Source of the DNA: Anticarsia gemmatalis
Lineage: Eukaryota > Arthropoda > Insecta > Lepidoptera > Erebidae
Assembly (NCBI RefSeq): GCF_050436995.1
Contig: NC_134755.1
Location: 6,759,001 to 6,823,000 of the forward strand
DNA length: 64,000 bases
Reading direction: 5' to 3'
Positions 11,013-21,312 of the stretch are shown here, in pieces (position 1 is the stretch's first letter; every line of letters starts with the position of its first letter). A program made the translations under genes and the position numbers. The notes below the pieces were generated by a model. The model searched no databases and was not told the origin of the DNA. It saw nothing but the letters and a program-made list of their open reading frames with translations.

Positions 11013-12242
11013 AACTGGTTATTCAGATGATCAATCGTATGGAACAGACTGATGATGATAATCTATCCGATTGATTTTATAGCCATATAATGTCGTAATT
11101 AGACAGAAGAAGTATGATATTACCCTAGGAACAATATCTCTGATTCGTTCTTAATGCTTTCTTATAACTTTTTAACGTGAAGGCCTGCGAACGTCGTTCA
11201 TTATACCTGTTATCTAATAAAAATGCAAAGATATTGTGAACACAGATATGGTAAAGTTTTTACATTGCACTACATGACCATACTCATACATTGATGAATT
11301 GACACCAACTAACCTTTAAAAAATCTCACGTAAGTATCATTTGCGTAAACATCATCAAGGCGGGCCACACAGTTTTAAATCAAGTAAAATATTACTATAG
11401 CATTAAAACTTCACGATGAATTTGGTATTTAGAGTGAGAGGAAGTTATTAAGTGCATTTGCTCAACAATTTGTCTTTGTGATTGATATCTATGTGTTGTA
11501 ACCTTGCAGGAAGTAATCAGAGCGACTGTATATTCCAGGATACACTGCGGTTCAAGTAATGTTTCGACCTAGTACTGATTTACTAGGCCTTTGAATGCAA
11601 CGGTGCAAAGATTGACCGATAACACCGCTTTGTTCATTACGTTGATTACATTGTCTATTATATCACATAATAATATGTATTATCAGTATAATAACAGCGT
11701 GCTCTCACGCTCAAGTTTCTAATTATTTGAAGAACTAATTACTTAGTTAGTGCGTTACTATTTTCGCGAAAGAATACTCAATAGAATAATACAAAATAAA
11801 ACATTTTACTAGAATCCCTAAGGTATATCAAGATATTTTTTTCATATAACCTCACTTTTGGTGCAGTTAAAGTTGGTAACGTGGTCACCTCACCGCAGTA
11901 ACCGTAGCGGCAATCATTACAATTTAAAAACCTACAAAAGTTCTTTTCCATATCGTACCTACGCAGCGGTTTAATGTACAGTATTTTTAAAAAGGTTAAT
12001 GTTAATTAAATACTAATTTCTTAATATACTAATTAATGACATAAAAACGCATGTACCTACATGATACTCACGAGCGTTTTCTTTAAGACATTAATTACAA
12101 AAAAGTAAAGGAAGGGATTTGTGTAATAATACAGTCATTTTTGCAGGTAAGGAAATTAATACCGTTTTTGTTAATTGAAAACACAAGTTTTTAGACAAAA
12201 ATCACAAAAGGATGGTCGTTGCAATAAGTTCGATAATAAAAT
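11013..12242. other. Intergenic, nothing recognised
   Basis: AT-rich. I see no coding frame, RNA gene or repeat that I can support. Confidence 0.5.
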
Positions 12243-13257
12243 AAAGGAGAATGCTCAAAATGTATGGGAAAAAAACCCAGGCCGTACACAAACGGTGTGT
12301 AACTCAGAATGTTAGTGATACTGAGTGATTCAATTCTAGATATTCGCCTCTATCAAATTCGATGGCTAAATACTATTTTTTGCTATTATCTACTATTTAA
12401 AAGGTGAATTTAAAAAAATAATATTTTTCAAACATTCATCACAATGATTATTTTTTGAATAATATAATTGTATAAGTAAATATCTAATACTAATAAATAA
12501 TTAATTTGAATGGAACTGTGATTTTTTAAAAATAATTAACAATAAAATAATTATATTCTATCACTACATACATAGTACAAAACAAAGTAAAAGTAAAAGT
12601 AATAGCAATATAATATGTTTAGCCATTGAATTTGATAGAGGTAAATATCTGGAATTAATTACACAGTATCACTCATTTCTCCCATTGCTCCCATGCTGGA
12701 TTGAGAGCGAAAAAAAACATAGAAGGTGCCAGCTGCATTTCTTCCCGTGCATACTGCAAAAGTCAGTAGAGGGATGGAAGGGTTTGGTGCTTTATAGGCT
12801 ATAGGCTAGCAATCTACCACCATGACAACACTTTTCTACCTTATAATAGCCCTCCAATTGTCTGCCAACCCACATTAGACCAGTGTGGTGGACTAAGGCC
12901 TGATCCCCCTCTTTGTTAAGAGAGGAGGCTCGTGCCCCTCGGTGGGGACATATATGACCTGGTGATGATGACTCATTTTTCAAAAATATATTTTTTAATA
13001 TTTTTAATTTGTAACTCAGTTACATACCTATATTAAAAATGTGTGACTCAAAAAAGATTAAACATTTATATAGGTAACTTATTTAAAAAATATAAAAATA
13101 TATTGAAAACCCCTACTGAAAAGTTATAGCAAAATAGTATGTTCAGCCATCGAATTTGATAGAGGTAAACATTGGGAATTCAATTACACAGTATTACTAA
13201 TTTTTTGAGTTACATAACTTTTGTGTACAGCCTGGGTTTTTTTGAGCATTCTCCTTT
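12243..13257. mobile_element. Long-TIR fold-back DNA element
   Basis: The outer ends are inverted copies: AAAGGAGAATGCTCAAAA on the left and its complement on the right. Similarity continues inward for roughly 130-150 bp, including 'ctctatcaaattcgatggct' on the left and the matching complement near 13150. A further partial copy of the right arm, in the right-arm direction, lies near 12615-12675. The interior holds a reversed 'CCCACTGCTG' repeat and no transposase. The outermost bases (TAAAGG...CCTTTA) are also symmetric, so the target duplication is unclear. Confidence 0.7.
12848..12962 (-). repeat. 'CCCACTGCTG' dispersed repeat, copy 3 (reverse)
   Basis: Reads 'ccaacccacattagaccagt', 'gtggtggactaaggcctgat', 'gaggaggctcgtgcccctcg', which is the reverse complement of the standard order. 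It is nested in the fold-back element. Confidence 0.65.
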
Positions 13258-13385
13258 ACCCATTACTGTACCATGTCGAGCAAAGGTCTCCTCTAGGAAT
13301 AAAGGGGGGGTTAGACCAAGAGGCCACCACGCTGACCCATTGCGAGTTGAGGAATTTTTATTCCTCGAAGAACTGTGTTATAGAA
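13258..13385 (+). repeat. 'CCCACTGCTG' dispersed repeat, copy 4
   Basis: Begins right at the edge of the fold-back element with 'cccattactgtaccatgtcg', followed by 'agcaaaggtctcctctagga', 'ggggttagaccaagaggcca' and 'cattgcgagttgagga'. The fold-back element may have inserted beside it. The open frames of 63-86 codons here are repeat shadows. Confidence 0.65.
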
Positions 13386-14265
13386 CTCTTTGGTATGCAA
13401 GTTTTATTTTAGTATTCTACCTTGAGCTATAAGACACGATGCGTTAATTATTCCCTTTCGTAGCTTCTATTAGATTGTAATTGTAAAGATATCATAAAGT
13501 ACACTAACGTAATGCTTTTGTTACATTAGGCAGATTGCCTCCGAGCCCTTTTATTCGCGTTCGGATGGCTAGAGAATTCTGCTCAGTATCCCAGGCATTT
13601 ATTTATTTGCGATTTGTCCGTAAAGAAAGGTTTAGAGGTATTATTTTGTGTTTTAGAGATTTTATCTGCGCTGTTTTTAAACTATTTCTTAAAAACAGAA
13701 CCAATGTGTTTAGGTTTACTATTTGATGTGACTTAAAGGTAATTTCATTTTAACGTCAAGTTTCGTATTCCATCAGAAGGTGATTATCCCAAAGGTTCTC
13801 ATAATTAAAAATAAAATAATTTAATAAAAACCTTTTATTTTAAATTGCTGCCATCAATTAATTGATCAATTTTGTATTTATGCGTTTAATTAACAGTTCA
13901 GTTTCTCGTTTCTCAATGGTCTGATAACAATTAACAATTGCTAATAATAAATAATTAAAGTGTTACCAAAATTGCTCAAGAAAGTGGAACAACAAATACG
14001 TATTACGTAATAAGAGTGAATTAAAAATAAATATCCTGTATTTTCCAATTATTATTCTAGTTGTTGTGATCGGTGTCACCAGACCACAGACATGTTTTTG
14101 ACGATGATAAATTTATCAAAATTATTTGTAGGTATCTTAATTGCTTACTGTTTCAATTTCTAACAAATATGTAGGCTTTTCTCGTGAATGTAGGAACATA
14201 ATTGTTTCTCGTAAATCCGGCCTTTAAATACTGCCGTTTACGAATATGTATTGTAATATATCTGT
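13386..14265. other. Intergenic, nothing recognised
   Basis: AT-rich, no supported feature. Confidence 0.5.
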
Positions 14266-14410
14266 AGCTTGATTCTCTACTACTATCGACTACCGACAAC
14301 CGATTTGTCATCGAAAAATTTTGTATGAAAATCTGTACAGCGCTTTTAACGGGCGTCGTAAGAACGATTTTGGCAGTACATTCTAAATGTCAAATTCTCG
14401 ATATAATGGA
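14266..14410 (+). mobile_element. Short-TIR MITE ('TAGCGCGATTCTC' family), copy 1, truncated
   Basis: Left end 'tagcttgattctctactact' followed by 'atcgactaccgacaaccgat', 'tcatcgaaaaattttgtatg' and 'cagtacattctaaatgtcaa'. The same order recurs at 19858-19988, 25424-25597, 31382-31537 and 59352-59544. The right terminal repeat is missing or diverged here. Confidence 0.6.
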
Positions 14411-15519
14411 AGTGCTTTGATTCGATTTAAAGTCATAAGGCAAAGTACAGATATAAAACGTCATAGAAACTACATGTACCCTACAGCACTTTAAACATGC
14501 CGACCAACGGAAACCACTGTCCATTACACCGACAATATTATTATATCTCAATCGTGCACTTTCCATCAAAAACAAACATAACTATCTTGTTAGACACGAC
14601 AGCTCATAAAAGGGCCACATCACCGACGATTGTTTTATTTCGTATACACTTTTTTACCTTGAAAACTTCATGTATTGGATTGGGAACGAAATTCACCTTG
14701 GGCGAGTAAAATTTCGTAAGTAAACCAATTGAAATAAGTGCGTAGGTCATTTAATGGATACTGGCTTGGTTTGGCTTGACTTTAAGTTGCATATAAAGCC
14801 TTTTTGTATGTCTGTTTGTGCGGTGATTGCTTTTAAAATGCACCATAGATTAGCATAATAAGCATTTCATAAATTAACGCATATGAAAGATAAAATATAA
14901 AAAATTAAGGCAAAAATAAGCTGGTCGTAACAAGTATCTTTAAGTATAAGGTACATTATATCCCAGCTATACGACTATGATGTAACTAAAAAGATTTTTG
15001 TGGGATTCGCACTAAGCAAGATTGAAACCACCAACTGCCACCAAGAAGTCTCGTCTTTTATGAAAGGTTTTTGGTATGATAACCACATAGGTACTTGAAA
15101 CAGCATATCGTTTATTAAACATGAACATAATTATGTGCAGATGTCGGCTACAGTTTTAAAGTTAAAAGTGCCAAAGCTTAACTCATTTATTCTTTGTCTT
15201 ACCTTCCGTCAGAAAATCTAAGGACTCTGTCCAACATTTCAAAAGAGGTTTATTTTTTTGGAGTAATTTCCTGTTTTTCGTATTCTCAGAAGGCTTTAAA
15301 AGTTAAAAAATCAGGCGATCTTTAATATCTTACAAAGGCTATTAACTAAATCCTTGCATACCATTTATTTTTCCTTCCTTAACTAACTACGATGTATTTG
15401 CCTGATTTTACTCACCGACTGGTAAATAGTAACCAATACATCAAGCAGTTTCGATGAGGACTGTAGATTCCGGAATAATTATGATTATGGGTGGCTACTT
15501 AATACCATATCTATACTAA
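14411..15519. other. Intergenic, nothing recognised
   Basis: AT-rich with short unremarkable frames (60-70 codons at 14390-14709 on both strands, overlapping and unconvincing). Confidence 0.5.
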
Positions 15520-15754
15520 TCTATACTAATATTATAAAGCTGAAGAGTTTTTTTGTTTGTTTGAACGCGCTAATCTCAGGGTCTACTGGTCCGATTTGAA
15601 AAATTCTTACAGTGTTAGATAGTCCATTTATTGAGGAAGGCTATATGCTGTATAACATCACGCTAGGGTCATTAGGAGAGGAGTAGCAAAAACGGGGAAA
15701 ATTATGACCCATTCTCTCTTAGGTGATGCAATCGAAGTTGCGCGGGTCAGCTAG
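15520..15754 (+). mobile_element. Helitron-like non-autonomous element, copy 2
   Basis: Starts TCTATACTAATATTATAAAG, contains a GTTTG run, 'gaacgcgctaatctcaggg', 'gaggaaggctata' and 'catcacgct', and ends at CTAG (15751-15754). The usual terminal hairpin (CGCAA, six bases, TTGCG) is weakened here because the left arm reads TGCAA. Confidence 0.8.
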
Positions 15755-15951
15755 TCTAAGCATAAACGACATAGAAATAAACTGTACTCACGAGTCCCAA
15801 GATACGAGCATACGCTTAGTTTGGGCCTCACTAGTATTCAAGGATCTGAATTATTTAAGTTAGCTAGACTTAAGATAAACAAACTTGTAAAAACTCTGTG
15901 ATTGGTAATAAAAGATTATTATTATTATATATGTCTTTACCACATCTCGGG

Positions 15952-15990
15952 ACTATGGAGTCCCGGAATTATGGAGTCCCGGAATAAATT
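15952..15990. repeat. Short tandem repeat 'atggagtcccggaat'
   Basis: About two and a half copies of a 16-base unit containing 'tatggagtcccgga', just upstream of the hAT-type element. Confidence 0.6.
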
Positions 15991-16015
15991 ATGGAAGCCG
16001 TGCGTGGGGCCGAAG

Positions 16016-16219
16016 CAGTGGCGTAACTATACCGTTCGAGGCCCGTGGCAAATTCATCAGATGGACCTCCATACTATCATACATTTAAGCTTTTCCATAC
16101 TGGTCCCCCAGTATGGATAAAAAAAAAAAATGAGTTGGGATTTTCCTCTGATCAGGGGCCCCTTCCGGCTGGGGGCCCGTGGCATTTTGCCGACTTGCCA
16201 CCCTGTAATTACGCCACTG
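16016..16219. mobile_element. hAT-type MITE with 8-bp target duplication
   Basis: The 204-bp element has terminal inverted repeats CAGTGGCGTAA and its complement TTACGCCACTG, flanked on both sides by the identical octamer GGCCGAAG (16008-16015 and 16220-16227). An 8-bp duplication with CAG-starting ends is the signature of the hAT superfamily. The inside has GC-rich subterminal arms ('ggcccgtggca' twice) and an A-run. There is no transposase; frames of 71-89 codons crossing it are chance. Confidence 0.9.
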
Positions 16220-16259
16220 GGCCGAAGCCAACACGTAGAGGCCCTTTTCGACTGCTTTA

Positions 16260-17383
16260 ATATTTCAATAATGTATGGTGTCACAATCCGGTGATTATCT
16301 CTGTTTACACTATAAAATGCACCCAAGGACAGTCACCGGACTGTGTGGAACTACGGCAAAACTAACGGGATATACAACTTAAGCTATTTATTATTTGAAT
16401 CATCCAGTTATTGTCAGCTACGGTAACAGTCGTTTAGCCATATCAAAAGCCTTCAGGCATCCTGAATAATTTTAATTATAGGTAAGTACTACAAACTACT
16501 CTATAAGTTTCAAGATCAAAAATATATTTTACCTTTTGCAGGATTATATCATTTAGAAGTATATAATAATTATTATAATTAGTCTGTGTCCCAACCTACG
16601 TAATACGTATCCTCGTTAACAGTTAACATGTTACTTTACTGCTAATTGCTGCCATTTCACGGAAAGCTCCTATATTATCACATATTTTTTAAACAGCTTA
16701 ACGTCTACCCGTGGCTTCAGGCAACCTGTGTTTTAATTTTTGTAACAAACATTACCCCGATTCTAGGGAAAAAAACAAACGAAGTATGTACACCGACAGG
16801 GTAATTTCATCTCATTTGAAATAATTGATATTTACACCGAGCTGTTCGCTCATTTGAGAATGGTTTGAGGTTAAACCTAGGCTTAATCCTCTTAGTTTTA
16901 AAGACCGTCTCTTTATAATCCATTCAAACTTCGTGCTTTATCTGTTAGGAACAGAATTTATAAGACTCGAGGTGACAATTGTTATAACCAAATTGTTTGT
17001 TATCATTCAAAGTATTCCAAAATGCAGCAGCTTACGGTATTTATTTCACACAACAATTTTAGGTCATTTTTTATTAAATTTTTTTATAGGCCGCTCATAC
17101 ATCTAAATTTTTTTTTCAATAGGTTCAACCAAAGCTTCCTGAAGTCCAAGTCATTATTTTTGATGAAAACTTATACCTGTCATTTCGAACACATCCCAAC
17201 CAAATCGCGCTGCAAACAAAACCGAAACCCGTTTTTAACCATTCTCTCGTTTTAAATACAATTTTCCTCATACTTAATTGTCAAGGTTCATGAAAACTGA
17301 CTCATAAATAAAATAACTGACAAATGTCACGTTTGATGCTCACATCTGATTAAGTTAATCTTGAGATGATCTGAAAACCTGAT
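16260..17383. other. Intergenic, nothing recognised
   Basis: AT-rich. The 77-codon frame at 17022-17255 has no recognisable family and low-complexity composition. Confidence 0.5.
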
Positions 17384-17779
17384 TTATGGACACCTAAGTA
17401 TGTCCTGGATCTCCAAATATGTTGTCAAGTTACAGCAGTGTACTTGTACATGGTGAACCAGTAAAATTGATTGCAATTGAGGGTAATTTATCTTAAGCAT
17501 CAAAAGCGAAGTGAGGTCAGTTTGTGACCACTGTAGTGTTATTCTGTAAAAAGCCCCTGAGATTGCTGAGTTACAAAAAAATAAATTATCATGTGTAGCT
17601 CCCCCGAACGTGGGCTCAATATAAATAATATTTGAATCAGTGAACTGTAAAAATTCCGAATCCGGCGAAATCCGAAAACCGAATCCGGCATTTGACGTGT
17701 CTTCTGAAACACGGAGATGCTCAGCTTTTATACCGCTTACAACTATCGTATACAGTCCGTATAGATAATAGTTATACAA
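17384..17779 (-). other. Unrecognised 131-codon open frame
   Basis: This is one of the longer uninterrupted frames outside known exons. The predicted protein has no signal peptide, transmembrane helix or motif that I know. Part of the DNA under it is internally repetitive ('gaatccggc' twice within 40 bases near 17655-17690). No splice or promoter context supports a gene. Treat it as a chance frame or a fragment of an unknown repeat. Confidence 0.2.
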
Positions 17780-18007
17780 CGCGAAAGACTTAAGGCTAAG
17801 TAAGCGTAATAAAATAAATCGCTGTCAATTACATATTGTATCATCGCGATATATTTAATTTTTTATTTATTTTTTGTAACTGGGATTAATTGTTAAATGT
17901 GTGATCATTGAAGAATTGTAAAGAGCTAATTGGATTATACAATAGTGAGCTTGTATTCATCATCATTCATCATTTATATGATAATATATTTTTGTGTTTA
18001 TTTATGA

Positions 18008-18288
18008 CTAGCTGACCCGCGCAACTTCGCTTGCGTCACATAAGAAAGAATGAAAAAAAAATCCCCGTTTCTGTAACATTTTTCGTTGCTTCTCCGCTCC
18101 TAATGGCCGTAGCGTGATGTTATATAGCCTAAAGCCTTCCTCGATAAATGGTCTATCTAACACTGAAAGAATTTTTCACATCGGACCAGTAGTTCCTGAG
18201 ATTAGCGCGTTCAAACAAACAAACAAACAAACTCTTCAGCTTTATAATATTAGTATTAGTATTTATAATATTAGTATAGAAGTATAGA
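18008..18288 (-). mobile_element. Helitron-like non-autonomous element, copy 3 (reverse)
   Basis: CTAG at 18008-18011 is followed by the complemented terminal hairpin 'ctgacccgcgcaacttcgct'. The far end has AAAC repeats and 'tttataatattagtat' duplicated in tandem, as if the 5' end was repeated. Confidence 0.8.
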
Positions 18289-18360
18289 TTTAAGTAGTTA
18301 TAGTAGCATCATAGTATTTATTTATTTTACATAACCTACGTCATGTCATACCTACATATA

Positions 18361-18437
18361 CATATGAAGCCAAAGAGATTTTATTACAAGTTCATACATA
18401 CTTTAATGCGAAAAAACTTTTTCCCCGACCTAATATA
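18361..18437 (+). repeat. Solo terminal repeat of a mariner-like MITE
   Basis: Matches the right arm of the inverted-repeat element at 35330-35543: 'gattttattacaagttcata' and 'ctttttccccgacctaatat'. Only one arm is present. Confidence 0.55.
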
Positions 18438-19857
18438 TTCATACATAATATACATATGTGTCAGTCATCATCAATGTAAGTCCCACGTAATAAATAGATG
18501 GCGAGCCTATTTTTTTGCCATTTACTTGGTACGTTACCAAACTCCGGGCTACTATTGATTAATATTCTATTACAAATTATAAAAACTAAGGAATTGTTTT
18601 TACTTATAGCTTATTTACCTCTAATGCTTTCAGGTAAAGCCAGAAGTAAAAATATTTAAATGGAAACTGATAAAAAAAACATCGCGTTATTTATTGTAAA
18701 TATATTTATATTTATTGTCGTATAAAAAGAACTTAAAATAAAGTAAGTTAATTGGAATATAAATTAATTTCAATACAATAACTTTGTTCATAAGACATAT
18801 TTTTAACATAATATTATAATATTTATGACGGCAAGATAATATTGATTTAGACTACAGTCACGAGCAAAAATTTGTCACATTTTCTATGATATCATATGAA
18901 AAAATGCTGATAATAAGTGACAATGTTTACATATTGTTGCTTCTGACTGTACATGACTTTTTTATTGTATTTATTGTTAAATGCGTCAGATACTGAACTA
19001 CAATTACAATATATTGTGACAATAATCAAATATTGAAGTAATCTAATGTACTTTCTTTATTTTTGGTAAACATTTTTTTATCGAAATGATTCGGTGTGTG
19101 CCAAATTACAATAAATTAAAAGACTTTTAAGTACGTTAACGCAAACTAAATTTCGACAAAACACTAGAAAAAGACCCAAGACTGGACTCAAGGCCTAACC
19201 TCTCCCACATTACGGGAGTAGACCCTTGCTATGCAGTGGAGACATTAATGGGTTAAATTGATTTATTTATAAATCTTAAACCGAAAAAATGTATCAAAGT
19301 TTAGCCAACATCGATTTAGAATAGCATAAATGGTCAATAGTACTGCTATAATTAAATGAGACTCGACCGTGTCCACAGACAAACTGTTCAAACAGTTTTG
19401 TGGACCATAAGTATAAGTTTCATGTAAGAAACACTGTTTTAATAATAATAAATAAATAAATAAATAATAAATACTAATAATCTACAGTCTATAAGCTTTC
19501 AGTCTTGGGCGTAAATGACACACACCGACAAGCCAACCGCGCTGTCCAATTTTACACAACATACTTAATAAACTTAAAAACTAAAATAAAAAATTCATTG
19601 AAGAAAAGATAACTCGAATAAAAGACTGAAGAAATGATACAGGATTTAAAGAAATTGCAAAAAACTGGGATAAGTCAATTGAAAGTATTCATTTACTAAA
19701 TACATGATAGATCCAAATACGCTGTTTCTACATTGTTTTTAGTTTTTAGCCTCAAGTAAAACGATTATTCAAATCTTATTTGGATATTTTCGTGTATTTA
19801 GTAAAGAAGTATAACCCATAGAATTAATTCCCTTCAGAAACTATCATTTGGTTATTG
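18438..19857. other. Intergenic, one reversed dispersed repeat
   Basis: AT-rich. Holds a reversed 'CCCACTGCTG' copy at 19168-19255 and an AATA-rich simple repeat at 19440-19475. No gene is seen. Confidence 0.5.
19168..19255 (-). repeat. 'CCCACTGCTG' dispersed repeat, copy 5 (reverse)
   Basis: Contains 'ggactcaaggcctaacctct', 'gggagtagacccttgct' and 'gcagtggagacattaatggg', the complement of the standard repeat. Confidence 0.65.
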
Positions 19858-19988
19858 TAGCGCAATTCTGTACCGACAACTAGATATCTATCGAAAATTT
19901 GTATGGAAATCGGATCAGCGCCTCTAGCGGACGTCGTACGAACTTATTTTGTTAGTCGAGGGTTGCGACTGTAGAGAATCGCGCTACT
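19858..19988. mobile_element. Short-TIR MITE ('TAGCGCGATTCTC' family), copy 2
   Basis: Left end TAGCGCAATTCTGTA, right end TAGAGAATCGCGCTA, about 130 bp apart. The centre 'atcagcgcctctagcggacg' is shared with the copies at 25424 and 59352. Confidence 0.65.
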
Positions 19989-20467
19989 GTTTATATCACA
20001 GTCAAAGCTGTAATAACACAAACACAACCTTTAACCAGAGTTGAGCTCTACAATCAGTTGTTACACTTGCAATTTGGGAATAGGGTTTTTGTTGTTATAA
20101 TCTTGCTTCATTCTATAGATGGTCAACCCTGCAAGATGTACATATAAGTAAGGCATGCGAACACCAAAACGTATTTAACTCGAAGAAGAAATCGGTGCAT
20201 TAAAAGACACTGACTGTACCAATAAGTTGGATAAATTGACGTACTTGACGATAAAAAACTTTTATTTGATGCGTCATGGTGTATGCGTGCCTAAATTTTA
20301 ATTGAACCTAATGCTTCAAAGTTTATAAGATCTCGGATCTTTTAACATATGGATCACAAGAATCATGTACTCACGTCCCATTTTCGAGACTTTTCTCAAT
20401 GCTAGTGGACGAGCCACTTATCACAGCCACTGTACGACACGGTACAATCACACGACAAATATAACCA

Positions 20468-20694
20468 AGTGGCTTGCTCCCGACAGGATCGAATACGAAT
20501 GCAATCGAGTTAGGTTTGGGATATTGTCAAATCGATAGATTCCGCATGTTTAAATGCTGATTTAAAGTGAAAATTACTCAAGTTTCACTTTCAGCGTTCA
20601 ATTACGCGCTTATGTGTACATTAAGAATACTTCCACATGCTCTCGAACCTAACTTGATTGAAGTCGAATTTGATCCTGTCCGGCGTAAGCCACT
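20468..20694. mobile_element. MITE with about 50-bp terminal inverted repeats
   Basis: The left arm AGTGGCTTGCTCCCGACAGG... and the right arm complement AGTGGCTTACGCCGGACAGG... align for about 50 bases, through 'gagttaggtt' on the left and 'aacctaactt' on the right. The element is 227 bp with an AT-rich centre and no frame. Target duplication is not clear; superfamily undetermined. Confidence 0.75.
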
Positions 20695-20976
20695 AGACTA
20701 GTCTTCATAGTAAACAGAAATCTCAAAAAGAAGACTTGAAGATTAACAATAATCGCATGATCTAAATTAATTTTAACTTACTTCGAGGAACGTGGTTTTC
20801 TATAGCTAAGTAAGCACACTTCACAATCATCCGAAATACTGACGCTCGACTACAATCACTTAACGTCTCTTGTGCAAGTTGGAACAGTCTTAAGTCATAC
20901 TGCACTACTTTATTATATTTTTAACCAACAGGATCAATCACAAGCATATCCTATAGAAAAGAAATTATAGAAACTG

Positions 20977-21148
20977 TAAGGCTTGCCACACACCCATTCA
21001 GTTCGGCAATATTAATCAACAAATAATTATAATCGAACAACAAAACCAACTCGGCTCACTAGTTCGGCTTATGCCGATCGGGTTCCTTTGCACATTCGGT
21101 TTTGTCACCCGGCCGATTAATGCCAAACCGAATATGTGTGTGCCTTAA
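20977..21148. mobile_element. Small MITE with imperfect inverted ends
   Basis: The left 'taaggcttgccacacaccca' and the complement of the right end 'taaggcacacacatattcgg' match with a small gap. Both continue into 'ttcggcaatattaatc'-like sequence. The internal 'ttcggcttatgccgatcggg' is palindromic. The element is about 170 bp. Confidence 0.55.
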
Positions 21149-21312
21149 ATCAAAATTGATTGATATAAGTTCAATTTTACCGTCCATCAAGCTCGTAAAA
21201 GTCCCGTAAAAACTAACATATTTAAGTATACTTCCAAAAATATCTACAACTAAAACTACAAACGTTTGACCAAACTTGCACCGTTGACTTCTACTTAAAG
21301 TTAAATGCGAGG

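Noticed and set aside
16057..16326. 89-codon frame on the minus strand
   Set aside because: It crosses the hAT MITE and its flank; the apparent protein is created by the inverted repeats.
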